From Ruania alba (lineage in GTDB: Bacteria; Actinomycetota; Actinomycetes; Actinomycetales; Beutenbergiaceae), in assembly GCF_900105765.1 (NCBI RefSeq), contig NZ_FNTX01000002.1, forward strand, positions 1,798,001-1,862,000: 64,000 nt of DNA. Reading direction: 5' to 3'. The notes below the pieces were generated by a model. The model worked only from the letters and a program-made list of their open reading frames with translations. It made no database searches and was not told where the DNA came from. Positions 33,297 to 40,482 of the stretch are shown here, piece after piece. Position 1 is the stretch's first letter. Every line of letters starts with the position of its first letter. The position numbers were made by a program, and so were the translations under genes.

Positions 33297-34460
33297 ATGA
33301 GCATGCACGTTCGTCAGGTAGAGACCTTCGTTCTGAAGATCGACGGTGGTGTGGGGTATCAGGGCGTCGTGGGTCAGGAGCGGCCCGATGGCTACCACGT
33401 GCGGCCGCCGTGGCGCAGCCTGTACTCGTCCAGGTTCGAGTCACTGCTCGTACGGGTGACCGCAGAGGACGGCACAGTCGGATGGGGTGAGGCGCTCGCC
33501 CCCGTCGCGCCAGAGGTGCCTCGAGCAGTAGTCGATCTGCTGCTCGCCCCCGTTCTCGTCGGCTTGGACGCGACGATGCCCCGTCGGTCCTGGTGCACCC
33601 TGCGGGATCTGATGCGCGAGCGTGGCCATCTTGTGGGGCATCAGGCCGATGCGCTCGCGGCAGTGGACATCGCGCTGTGGGACCTTGCCGGCCGGCTCGC
33701 GGGACGCAGCATCCCGGAGATCGCCGGCGGAGCGTTCCGGGACGAGGTCCCGACCTATGTGTCGGGTCTGCCCGGCGTCGATGATGCTCACCGTGCCGAC
33801 CTGGCGCGCGAGTGGATCGATCGTGGCGCGAACGCGATCAAGCTCCATCTCGGTCACGGAGTGGATTCCGACCTTGCGACGTTCGACGCCGTCCGCGCCG
33901 CTGTCCCCGACGTTCGGCTCGCCGTCGATGCCCATTGGGTATACCCGTTCCACGACGCGCTCCGCCTGGCGGACGGTCTCGCCGAGCGCGACGGATGGTT
34001 CCTGGAGGCGCCGCTGATGCCCGAGGATCTCGCGGCGCATGCAGAACTGGGGCGTCGGAGCCGAGTGCCGATCGCCGTCGGTGAGGCGATGCGCAACCGG
34101 TATGAGTTCCAACAGTGGTTTGACGCAGGTGCGATAGGAATAGCTCAGCCCGACATCGGCCGCACCGGGATGACGGAGGGACTGGTGATCGCTGAGCTGG
34201 CGGCCGCACGCCACCTGCCTGTTGCGCCTCATCACTCCTCCGGGCTCGGTCTCGCGCTCGCGGCGGGTCTGTGCATGGCCGCCGCAGCCGAGACGACGTC
34301 GGTCTTCGAGTACCAGGTCGCCTCCACCGAGATCGGATCGCGGATCCTGCGGAACCCGATCGAGGTCAGATCGAATGCGTTCACACCTCCACATGGACCA
34401 GGTCTCGGAGTCGACGTGGACGAGGAAGCGGTCCGTCGACTGGCGGAGGTGGCGGGATGA
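33297..34460 (+). CDS. Mandelate racemase/muconate lactonizing enzyme family sugar-acid dehydratase
   Basis: 387 residues of the enolase superfamily. The capping domain (residues 1-130) is followed by a TIM barrel with K182 (AIKLHLGHG), metal ligands D211 (VDAHW), E237 (LEAPL) and E263 (GEAMRNR), and H312 (APHHSSG) on the far side. This set fits abstraction of the alpha proton of an acid sugar, then dehydration to a 2-keto-3-deoxy acid. The downstream aldolase supports that direction; the exact acid (galactonate-like, uronate-derived or other) is unknown. The next gene overlaps by 4 bases. ATG 33297 or 33303 could be used. Confidence 0.85.
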   Translation: MSMHVRQVETFVLKIDGGVGYQGVVGQERPDGYHVRPPWRSLYSSRFESLLVRVTAEDGTVGWGEALAPVAPEVPRAVVDLLLAPVLVGLDATMPRRSWCTLRDLMRERGHLVGHQADALAAVDIALWDLAGRLAGRSIPEIAGGAFRDEVPTYVSGLPGVDDAHRADLAREWIDRGANAIKLHLGHGVDSDLATFDAVRAAVPDVRLAVDAHWVYPFHDALRLADGLAERDGWFLEAPLMPEDLAAHAELGRRSRVPIAVGEAMRNRYEFQQWFDAGAIGIAQPDIGRTGMTEGLVIAELAAARHLPVAPHHSSGLGLALAAGLCMAAAAETTSVFEYQVASTEIGSRILRNPIEVRSNAFTPPHGPGLGVDVDEEAVRRLAEVAG

Positions 34461-35344
34461 TCGCCGGTCTCGTCCCGATCCTCGCCACCCCGTTCCACCC
34501 GGACGGCTCGCTCGACCTGCCCGGTCTACGGCGGCTGACGGAGTTTCAACTGCGCAGCGGCGTCGATGGTGTGGCCGTGTTCGGGATGGCGAGCGAGGGA
34601 TTCGCGCTCCGCGCGGCCGAGCGGCAGGAGATCCTCAGTGCCGTCCTTGACGTCGTCGCCGGTGAGGTGCCGGTCGTCGCGGGCATCGCAGAGACGTCCT
34701 TCGAGGTTGCCGAGGAGCAGGCGCAGGAGTTCGAGGGAGTACAAGCCCTCATGGTGCTGCCACCATTCCTGGTGCGACCCACCGCCCAGCAGCTCGTGGA
34801 GTTCTACGGGCGGCTCGGTGCGGTGGCCACTGCGCCGATCATGGTGCAGGACTCGGCTGTGACCGGCGTGACCATGCCGCCTTCGCTCATCGAGGAGTTG
34901 AGCGGGCTAGACGGCGTGACCTCGGTCAAGGTGGAGGTGCCGCCCACCGCAGCGAAGGTCGGAGCGGTTCGAACTGCGATCGACGACCTGGACTTCGCCG
35001 TCCTGGGGGGCCAGAATGCCCAGTTCTGCCTCGACGAATACGCTGCAGGCGCCGTCGGCACCATGCCCGCGTGTGAGTTCTCCGATGTGCTGGCTCCGAT
35101 CTTGGCGCAGTGGGTCGCGGGGGACCGGGTCGGTGCCCGTCAGGGTCTGGCACGATTGCTCCCGTTGATCGTCCACGGCCTGCAGCCCGGCTTGGCATGG
35201 GCGGTTCACAAGGAGGTGCTGGTGCGACGCGGCCTGATCGACGATGCGACGGTCCGCGCGCCCTCGCGTGAGCTGGACGCCGTGACTCGGCGAAACCTCG
35301 ACGGCGTGCTACAGGTCCTCGATCTGCCACCGGTGGAGCCGTGA
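34457..35344 (+). CDS. Dihydrodipicolinate synthase (DapA) family aldolase, atypical active site
   Basis: 295 residues starting at the ATGA overlap with the enolase gene. The TIM-barrel pattern is clear (LVPILATPFHPDGSLD start; GVDGVAVFGMASEGFAL; VPVVAGIAETS). K158 in GVTSVKVE is the Schiff-base lysine. The canonical catalytic Tyr in the YN-P motif is replaced: the strand reads PIMVQDSAVTG, and the GTTGE loop reads GMASEG. The protein therefore is not a lysine-pathway DapA; it probably cleaves a 2-keto-3-deoxy acid made by the upstream dehydratase, giving pyruvate or a related product. The open frame extends upstream of 34457 but is not used. Confidence 0.85.
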   Translation: MIAGLVPILATPFHPDGSLDLPGLRRLTEFQLRSGVDGVAVFGMASEGFALRAAERQEILSAVLDVVAGEVPVVAGIAETSFEVAEEQAQEFEGVQALMVLPPFLVRPTAQQLVEFYGRLGAVATAPIMVQDSAVTGVTMPPSLIEELSGLDGVTSVKVEVPPTAAKVGAVRTAIDDLDFAVLGGQNAQFCLDEYAAGAVGTMPACEFSDVLAPILAQWVAGDRVGARQGLARLLPLIVHGLQPGLAWAVHKEVLVRRGLIDDATVRAPSRELDAVTRRNLDGVLQVLDLPPVEP

Positions 35345-36066
35345 TGGGCGGCCGTGGAGTTCTCCTGGTCGGGGCCTCGTCCGAGATCGGTCGGGCGATC
35401 GCGCAGGCATTCGCCGAGTCAGGCGATCGTGTCGTCGGTGTCTCGGCCGAGGAGTCGTCGGCGAGTTCGCTCACCGCGCACCTCGTGGCCGACTGCACAC
35501 AACCTCAGCTCGCAGCCGATGTGGTGGCCGCGGCGCGTGACACGCTCGGGCGCCTCGACGTGATCGTGCCGGCCGCTGCGGTGATGCCGATGGCGCGGTT
35601 GACAGCGACAACCGACGAGCAGTGGCGCCAGGGCATCGGTGCCACACTCGACTCGTTCTTCTATATCGCCCGCGCGGCGGTGCCGCTGCTCGGCCGAGAC
35701 GCGGCGATCGTCGCAGTCAGCTCGGTCAATGCCAGCCGCATGGTGCCGGGCAGATCTGTGTATTCGGCGGCGAAGGGAGGGGTCGAGGCACTCGTACGCC
35801 AGTTGGCTGTGGAACATGGACCAGCAGGCATACGGGTGAACGCCGTGGCACCCGGCGCGGTCGCTACGGATGCCGCCGAGGATGCCGAGGGCTACCCACT
35901 ACGGCGGGTGGGGCATCCGCACGAGGTGGCGGACGCCGTCGTGTATCTGGCTTCGGAACGTGCGAGCTTCATCACCGGGGTGGTGCTCCCGGTGGATGGT
36001 GGACTGTCGGTGTCCTCGCCGGCGGCCTGGCTGCGGGACGATCTCCGGGCGGGCTGGGTGGACTGA
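35344..36066 (+). CDS. Short-chain dehydrogenase/reductase of the glycan locus
   Basis: 240 residues from ATG 35344, which forms TGATG with the aldolase stop (GTG 35341 is an alternative). The Rossmann motif is VGASSEIGRA at residues 9-18. The catalytic set is S127 (VSSVNAS), Y140 and K144 (YSAAK), and the C-terminal PVDGGLS is typical of classical SDRs. NNAG is changed to PAAA. It may oxidise or reduce the hexose acid or the aldehyde released by aldol cleavage. It is the last gene of the divergent catabolic arm, 5 bases from the convergent second IclR gene. Confidence 0.88.
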   Translation: MGGRGVLLVGASSEIGRAIAQAFAESGDRVVGVSAEESSASSLTAHLVADCTQPQLAADVVAAARDTLGRLDVIVPAAAVMPMARLTATTDEQWRQGIGATLDSFFYIARAAVPLLGRDAAIVAVSSVNASRMVPGRSVYSAAKGGVEALVRQLAVEHGPAGIRVNAVAPGAVATDAAEDAEGYPLRRVGHPHEVADAVVYLASERASFITGVVLPVDGGLSVSSPAAWLRDDLRAGWVD

Positions 36067-36071
36067 ACCTC

Positions 36072-36875
36072 TCAGGCCGGTCGCGGAGCAGCCGGGTGGT
36101 ACCCCAGGGCGGTGGAGATGTGGTCGGCACACTCGATCACCGTGAGGGAGAGTGTCTGCTCCTCGTTCGTCAGGTCCATGACCGAGAGTGGGCCCGAGAC
36201 CGACAGTGCAGCGACGATGGCGCCAGAACGGTCTCGGATCGGCGCAGCCAGGCATGCCCGCCCGAACGCCAGCTCCTCGACCTCGGTCGCATAGCCACGG
36301 AGACGGACCTCGCGGACGGCGTCGGCAAGCGCCTCGACACCCGTCACCGTGTGCGGGGTGAAGGCGTGCAGGGTGTCGCCGAGAAGGCCCTGGAGCTGCT
36401 CACGGGACATGTCGCAGACGAGAGACTTGCCGAGCCCGGTCGCGTGCAACGGACCGCTCCGGCCGAGCAAGGTGAAGTTGCGGGGAGCGCGAGGCCCCTC
36501 GAAATGAGCGAGATAGAAGTACTCGTCACCGTGGCGTTCGGCGATGTTCACGCCAAGACCCAGCCGATGGGCCAAGTTCTGAGCGGCTTGGCGCGCCTGG
36601 TGCAGCACGGGCGACTGGTTCAAGGCGACACCGGCGAGTGTGACGAGCTTCGGGCCGAGCCGGTACAGTCCGCTCCGCGGGTCCTGGACGAGATAGCCCA
36701 GCCCTTCCAGAGCGCTGACCAGGCGCGACGCGGTGGATTGCCCGAGGCCGGCCATCGCCCCGAGCTCGGATATCCGGAACTCCGGACGCTCGTCACTGAA
36801 GGCGCTGAGTAGGGAGAGGGCGCGTTCGACACTCTGGGTCCCGGTCACTGCCGTGGACGCCGCCGTACGTGTCAT
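36072..36875 (-). CDS. IclR-family transcriptional regulator (glycan locus, second copy)
   Basis: 267 residues from ATG 36875 (GAGGA just upstream). The winged helix is SVERALSLLSAFSDERPEFRISELGAMAGLGQSTASRLVSALEG, and the effector domain has HATGLGKSLV, GYATEVEELAFGRACLAAPI and LSVSGPLSVMDL. By eye it is roughly half identical to the IclR at 32415-33221 along the whole length, including RLGPxLxTLxGxALNQxPV and FEGPRAP. The two regulators flank the catabolic genes and probably sense related sugar acids. The 283 bases from here to the tRNA-Ala hold its promoter region; I see no gene there. Confidence 0.92.
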   Translation of the reverse strand: MTRTAASTAVTGTQSVERALSLLSAFSDERPEFRISELGAMAGLGQSTASRLVSALEGLGYLVQDPRSGLYRLGPKLVTLAGVALNQSPVLHQARQAAQNLAHRLGLGVNIAERHGDEYFYLAHFEGPRAPRNFTLLGRSGPLHATGLGKSLVCDMSREQLQGLLGDTLHAFTPHTVTGVEALADAVREVRLRGYATEVEELAFGRACLAAPIRDRSGAIVAALSVSGPLSVMDLTNEEQTLSLTVIECADHISTALGYHPAAPRPA

Positions 36876-37158
36876 GGGTCCTCGATCCTCGTATCCGGTG
36901 CAACGGGTTCGCGCCGAGCCATCATACGAAACTTGCATGCACATCATGGCAGCAATGGCAATTCTCCTGGCGGAGTTCGGGTAGCGGCGTGACCGGTGGC
37001 CGGCCGTCGTGGCGCCGATACCCATCGTCCGTGACGGCAGGCCTCACGCCGTGATGTGCCGAGGGCAGTGGCTCCTAACCGTGACAGGAGTCACCGCGGC
37101 TGGGGCGCCGGCAGGGAAGATCGCACGGGCTCAGAAGTGCTATCCTGGATCCCGCCCT

Positions 37159-37234
37159 GGGGCTATGGCGCAGTTGGTAGCGCGTCTCGTTCGCAATGAG
37201 AAGGTCGGGGGTTCGAATCCCCCTAGCTCCACCA
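37159..37234 (+). tRNA. tRNA-Ala (anticodon CGC)
   Basis: Cloverleaf with acceptor GGGGCTA/TAGCTCC, D stem GCGC/GCGC, anticodon stem TCTCG/TGAGA enclosing loop TTCGCAA (anticodon CGC, reading GCG), T arm GGGGG-TTCGAAT-CCCCC, and an encoded CCA at 37232-37234. TATCCT (37141-37146) is a likely -10. Decayed toxin-antitoxin pieces lie downstream, but no integrase is seen. Confidence 0.96.
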
Positions 37235-37384
37235 TCAGGATTCGGCCTGGTTACTGGCAGAGGTCAGCGACCGGGCCGAATTGCTGCCGAACTCGGGTGT
37301 CCGTTGGTGGGCATGTGGAGGCCTTCTCGGGCGACCGGCCAGGCGGCCCTAGGGGCCACGGCTGTGGCGCTCGCGTCTCACTAG

Positions 37385-37772
37385 GCGCCTGTGTGTCGGC
37401 CATCGCGGTCTGAGAGACCGGCTCGCGAAGGAGGTCGGGCGTGAGGACGTCGACCTCGCGACCAAGGATTGCCTCTCGAGATGTCGCTCTTTGGAGTATG
37501 CGCCAGACGTCGATCTGATCGTGCCGGGAATCCGGAAGATCACAGAAGGGGCGACGTGTGAGGCTCATGGACCGCAGCTCGGGGATTCCCACCTCGGAGG
37601 AGTGCCTCAGTGATCTAACCGCGGGGGTGCTCGGTGACGTTGCGCCTTCCTCGAGGAGTGCGCGGAGCCGCTGTCGATCACGGCCCCGACGAACCAGATC
37701 GCGGGCGTACTCGCTCGCAGATCCGTACTGAACGTGGTCGAGGTGTTCGTCGATGAACGCCCGCAGGGCGGT
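37385..37772 (-). pseudogene. Decayed toxin-antitoxin cluster: ParD, ParE and nucleotidyltransferase-antitoxin fragments fused
   Basis: The 538 bases from tRNA-Ala to the DUF1772 gene hold no intact gene, but one minus-strand frame reads through three recognisable pieces. 37766-37617 gives RAFIDEHLDHVQYGSASEYA then RDLVRRGRDRQRLRALLEEG, a ParD/CopG antitoxin missing its first dozen residues. 37589-37464 gives GIPELRSMSLTRRP...DQIDVWRILQRA, the C-terminal half of a ParE toxin. 37463-37385 gives GREVDVLTPDLLREPV, the end of an MNT-type antitoxin. The ParD piece starts directly after the TGA of the neighbouring gene, a sharp deletion junction. Nothing recognisable remains in 37235-37384. Confidence 0.65.
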
Positions 37773-38228
37773 TCACCACCACGCGACCAGTACGACCACG
37801 ACCGCGAACGAGGCCAGGAAGGCCCAGGAACGCACGCCCTGGAACAACTCCCAACGGGCTCGCATCGCCCGCCAGGTATCGGAGTCGCCATCCGATTTCC
37901 ATCGGGCGGTCACGGCGTTGATCCGCACATTGACCAGGATCGTGGTGACCAGTCCGAAGGCCCAGAGCGCGACAGCGGCCGCCTCGCCGAGCCAGGGGCC
38001 GGGTCGCACCGAGACCCACGCGACGACGAGCAGCAGCGAGCCCGTCATCGCGAACGGCATGAACCGGCCGAAGGTGCGGACCAGCCCCTGCTCGACCGCG
38101 ATGTGCTGCTCGATCGGGAGGCGGCGCAGCACGGGGTGCACGAAGGCGTAGGAGCCGAACTCGGCGCAGGCCGTGAAGCCGGCGACCAGGAGAGTGGCTG
38201 CGGTGAGACCTTGCTCGAACCCTGTCAT
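37773..38228 (-). CDS. DUF1772 (anthrone oxygenase-like) membrane protein
   Basis: 151 residues with four hydrophobic segments: LTAATLLVAGFTACAEFGSYAF, FMPFAMTGSLLLVVAWVSV, AAAVALWAFGLVTTILVNV, and SWAFLASFAVVVVLVAWW. The segment VNVRINAVTARW...WRAMRARWELFQGVR is the DUF1772 signature. Function in bacteria is unknown. Its ATG overlaps the stop of the Ddn-like gene (TCAT on the plus strand), so the two form an operon controlled by the divergent TetR. The C-terminal stop abuts the decayed antitoxin sequence, and a few C-terminal residues could have been altered there. Confidence 0.75.
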   Translation of the reverse strand: MTGFEQGLTAATLLVAGFTACAEFGSYAFVHPVLRRLPIEQHIAVEQGLVRTFGRFMPFAMTGSLLLVVAWVSVRPGPWLGEAAAVALWAFGLVTTILVNVRINAVTARWKSDGDSDTWRAMRARWELFQGVRSWAFLASFAVVVVLVAWW

Positions 38229-38656
38229 GCCGCGACCTCGATCCGGATCACTCGGCGACCGGAGTCGAGCGCTTCCGCAATCGCCATCGCGGGCACCTGC
38301 CCACCCACGCGCTCCAGTCCCGCAGCCTTTGCATATCCCGGGATGGTCGAAAGTCGCGCCAGGTGCGCCCGCGCTGCGTGACCATCATCGATCACCGAGG
38401 CCGTTCCGGATACCTCCCGGCCGCGCAGTCGCAGCCCCACCCCGGGGTTGCTCGCCACATTGCGCCACCACGGCGAATCGGTAGACATCAGCACCGCGGA
38501 CCCATCGCGCACGTAGGCGACCGGGGTCCGGAACCGGCGGCCCGACCTCCGGCCGGTGAACTCGAGGATGAGGTAGCGGCCGCTGAGCACGCGATGGAGC
38601 AAGGGGAGGTGCAGCAGCAGGCTCGGAACCAGGTTGACCACTTTCATCACAGACAT
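38225..38656 (-). CDS. Ddn-like F420-dependent nitroreductase/quinone reductase family protein (DUF385)
   Basis: 143 residues from ATG 38656, which has AGGAG 7 bases upstream. It has the split-barrel flavin fold: LILEFTGRRSGRRFRTPVAYVRDGSAVLMSTDSPWWRNVASNPGVGLRLRGREVSGTASVI. The TGRRSG-(R)-(T)P(V/L) and WWRN(V/L)xxNP signatures are those of the deazaflavin (F420)-dependent nitroreductase family that includes Ddn and Rv3547 relatives. It probably reduces quinones or electrophiles. It is first of a two-gene operon repressed by the divergent TetR. Confidence 0.85.
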   Translation of the reverse strand: MSVMKVVNLVPSLLLHLPLLHRVLSGRYLILEFTGRRSGRRFRTPVAYVRDGSAVLMSTDSPWWRNVASNPGVGLRLRGREVSGTASVIDDGHAARAHLARLSTIPGYAKAAGLERVGGQVPAMAIAEALDSGRRVIRIEVAA

Positions 38657-38668
38657 CACACGCTCCTG

Positions 38669-38687
38669 ATGTTGCCATTGTCTACAT
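38669..38687. promoter_or_regulatory. TetR-type operator O1
   Basis: ATGTTGCCATTGTCTACAT fits ATGTWG-N7-CWACAT, a 19-bp dyad ending 13 bases before the Ddn-like start codon. A second, inverted copy lies at 38714-38732. Extended by one base, the two sites match at 18 of 20 positions. Confidence 0.75.
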
Positions 38688-38713
38688 GCGTCTTTGCGCA
38701 CTCTAGGAGTACG

Positions 38714-38732
38714 ATGTAGACGATGTCAACAT
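38714..38732. promoter_or_regulatory. TetR-type operator O2 overlapping the regulator start codon
   Basis: ATGTAGACGATGTCAACAT fits ATGTWG-N7-CWACAT and spans the regulator's ATG at 38723. With O1, 26 bases away, it brackets the divergent promoters, consistent with autorepression and coordinate repression of the Ddn-like operon. Confidence 0.75.
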
Positions 38733-39289
38733 CTACGTATCACCACGGCGACCTGAAGAACGCGCTGTTGCGTGCCGCGGAGCGGATGATCGACGCCGAT
38801 GCGGCTCGACGGTTCAGCCTGCGCGAGCTCGCGCGCGAGGCCGGAGTCAGTCACGCGGCCCCGTACCGTCACTTCTCCGACCGGGACCACCTCGTCGCAG
38901 AGCTGGCCGCCCTGTGGATGGCCGACTTCGTCGACCATCAGGAGGCCTCGGCCGCGGGTGTTGACGCCCGAGCCAACCTGCTCGCGGCTGGCGTCGCCTA
39001 CGTCACCTGGGCGGCGAACTATCCGTCGCGGTTCGTGGTGGTGTTCGACCCGGCCGTCAACAGAGGCCCCGGGCCGACCGGACTGGGCGTCCACGCGGGG
39101 CGGCACATCGCCCTCCTGGATCACCTGGTCGGGGACGCGATCACTGCCGGGGTCCTCACCGGGCCACCCGAGGTGACCGGGCGCCGCCTGTGGGCGACCG
39201 CCCACGGTCTGGCCGGGCTGGTCAGCCTGGGTCATCTTCCGCTCGAGGTCACGCGGGAGATCCTCGACCGCACCCTGGACGCGGGCTGA
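38723..39289 (+). CDS. TetR/AcrR-family repressor
   Basis: 188 residues. The N-terminal HTH is DLKNALLRAAERMIDADAARRFSLRELAREAGVSHAAPYRHFSDRDHLVAELA, and the helical C-terminal domain (TetR_C 33-like: WMADFVDHQ, NYPSRFVVVFDP, LWATAHGLAGLVSLGHLPLEV) should bind a small inducer. The gene is divergent from the Ddn-like/DUF1772 pair, with two 19-bp operators in between. No ribosome-binding site is obvious and operator O2 covers its start, so translation may be from a leaderless or very short-leader mRNA. Confidence 0.93.
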   Translation: MSTSTYHHGDLKNALLRAAERMIDADAARRFSLRELAREAGVSHAAPYRHFSDRDHLVAELAALWMADFVDHQEASAAGVDARANLLAAGVAYVTWAANYPSRFVVVFDPAVNRGPGPTGLGVHAGRHIALLDHLVGDAITAGVLTGPPEVTGRRLWATAHGLAGLVSLGHLPLEVTREILDRTLDAG

Positions 39290-39304
39290 CCGCGTGTTCC
39301 CAGC

Positions 39305-40405
39305 TTAGAACGGCCGAAAGCGCGCCGTCAGCGGGCACTCGAACGGGTCCGCCTCGCCCAGACCGACGCGGTTGAGGTACCGGATGACGATGCCGTAGGA
39401 CTCGAACAAGCCGGTCTCGGTGTAGGGGATGTTCTTCTCGGCGCAGTACTCACGCACCATCGGCCGCACCAGCGGGAGGTTCACGCTGGGCATCCGCGGG
39501 AACAGGTGGTGCTCGATCTGGTGGTTCAGCCCGCCCATCGCCCAGAAGATCGGCCGACCCCCGCCGATGTTGCGGGAGGTGAGCACCTGCCGGCGCAGGA
39601 AGTCGATCGTGTCGCGCTCGGCGAGCAGTGGCATTCCCTTGTGGTTCGGCGCGAAGCTGGCACCCATGTACACGCCGAAGACCATCAGCTGGACGGCGAG
39701 GAACGCCAGTCCGAGCCAGGGTCCCAGCGTGACGATGACCAGAGCCGGGAATCCGAGCAGGCGGATGGCCAGGAACAGCGCCTCGATCCGGCGGGCACTC
39801 ATCTCCCGGTCCTCGGCGATCGTGCGCACGGCGCTGACGTGCAGGTTGAGGCCCTCCAGCGTCAGCATCGGGAAGAACAGCCACCCCTGCCGTCGGGTGA
39901 TCCACCCGATCACCCCGGTACGTTCGGGCACGTCCTGCGGGTCGAAGACCAGCGCGCCGGTGGCGATGTCGCCGTCCTTGCCGATGGTGTTGGGCCGGGC
40001 GTGGTGCTTGCCGTGTTTGCGAGCCCACCAGCCGTGGCTGAGCCCGACCACGAGATTGGCGATGACCCGCGAGAGCCACTCGTTGCGGTTGGAGGAATTG
40101 AACACCTGCTGGTGCGCCGCATCGTGGCCGAAGAACGCCGCCTGGGTGAGCAGCACACCGAACAGTCCGGCCACTGCGAGCTGCCACGGGCTCTGCCCCA
40201 GCGTGAGCAGTAACGCAACGGCGCCTGCGAAGGCAGAAGCCAGCACGATCGCCCGCAGCACGTACCAGCCCGGCCGGCGTTGCATCAGACCAGCGGCCTT
40301 CACACGGCGGGACAGTTCCAGGAAGTCCTTGGTGGGGTTCGGTCGCGGCGCCCGGCGTGCGGGAGCCGACCCCGATGTGGGACCGGGTGCGGTGATCGTC
40401 GTCAT
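39305..40405 (-). CDS. Membrane fatty acid desaturase (di-iron, acyl-lipid/acyl-CoA type)
   Basis: 366 residues. It introduces a double bond into an acyl chain using O2 and a di-iron centre. The three histidine boxes are HDAAH, HGKHH and HQIEHH. Two pairs of TMs surround them (AIVLASAFAGAVALLLTLG; LAVAGLFGVLLTQAAFF; LLGFPALVIVTLGPWLGLAFLAVQLMVFGVYM). HQIEHHLFPRMPSVNLP is typical of front-end or DesA3-like acyl desaturases; position specificity cannot be read. Its promoter region carries an inverted repeat that recurs at the neighbouring two-component system, pointing to membrane-fluidity control. Confidence 0.94.
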   Translation of the reverse strand: MTTITAPGPTSGSAPARRAPRPNPTKDFLELSRRVKAAGLMQRRPGWYVLRAIVLASAFAGAVALLLTLGQSPWQLAVAGLFGVLLTQAAFFGHDAAHQQVFNSSNRNEWLSRVIANLVVGLSHGWWARKHGKHHARPNTIGKDGDIATGALVFDPQDVPERTGVIGWITRRQGWLFFPMLTLEGLNLHVSAVRTIAEDREMSARRIEALFLAIRLLGFPALVIVTLGPWLGLAFLAVQLMVFGVYMGASFAPNHKGMPLLAERDTIDFLRRQVLTSRNIGGGRPIFWAMGGLNHQIEHHLFPRMPSVNLPLVRPMVREYCAEKNIPYTETGLFESYGIVIRYLNRVGLGEADPFECPLTARFRPF

Positions 40406-40464
40406 GCTGGAGACGCTAGGAACCTGACCGGCCTCTGCGCGTCACCCGCAGGAGCCAACCTCAG

Positions 40465-40482
40465 CCCCTACTCAGGTAGGGG
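40465..40482. promoter_or_regulatory. Candidate response-regulator operator upstream of the desaturase
   Basis: CCCCTACTCAGGTAGGGG is a perfect 7-bp inverted repeat with a 4-base spacer, 60 bases before the desaturase start and overlapping the stop codon of the sensor kinase. A related site, CCCCTACTTGCGAGGG, lies at 42425-42440 between the divergent kinase and regulator genes. Confidence 0.55.

Noticed and set aside
37159-37234. Active integrated element at tRNA-Ala
   Set aside because: No integrase, no direct repeat of the tRNA 3' end and no phage genes were seen nearby; only toxin-antitoxin remnants.
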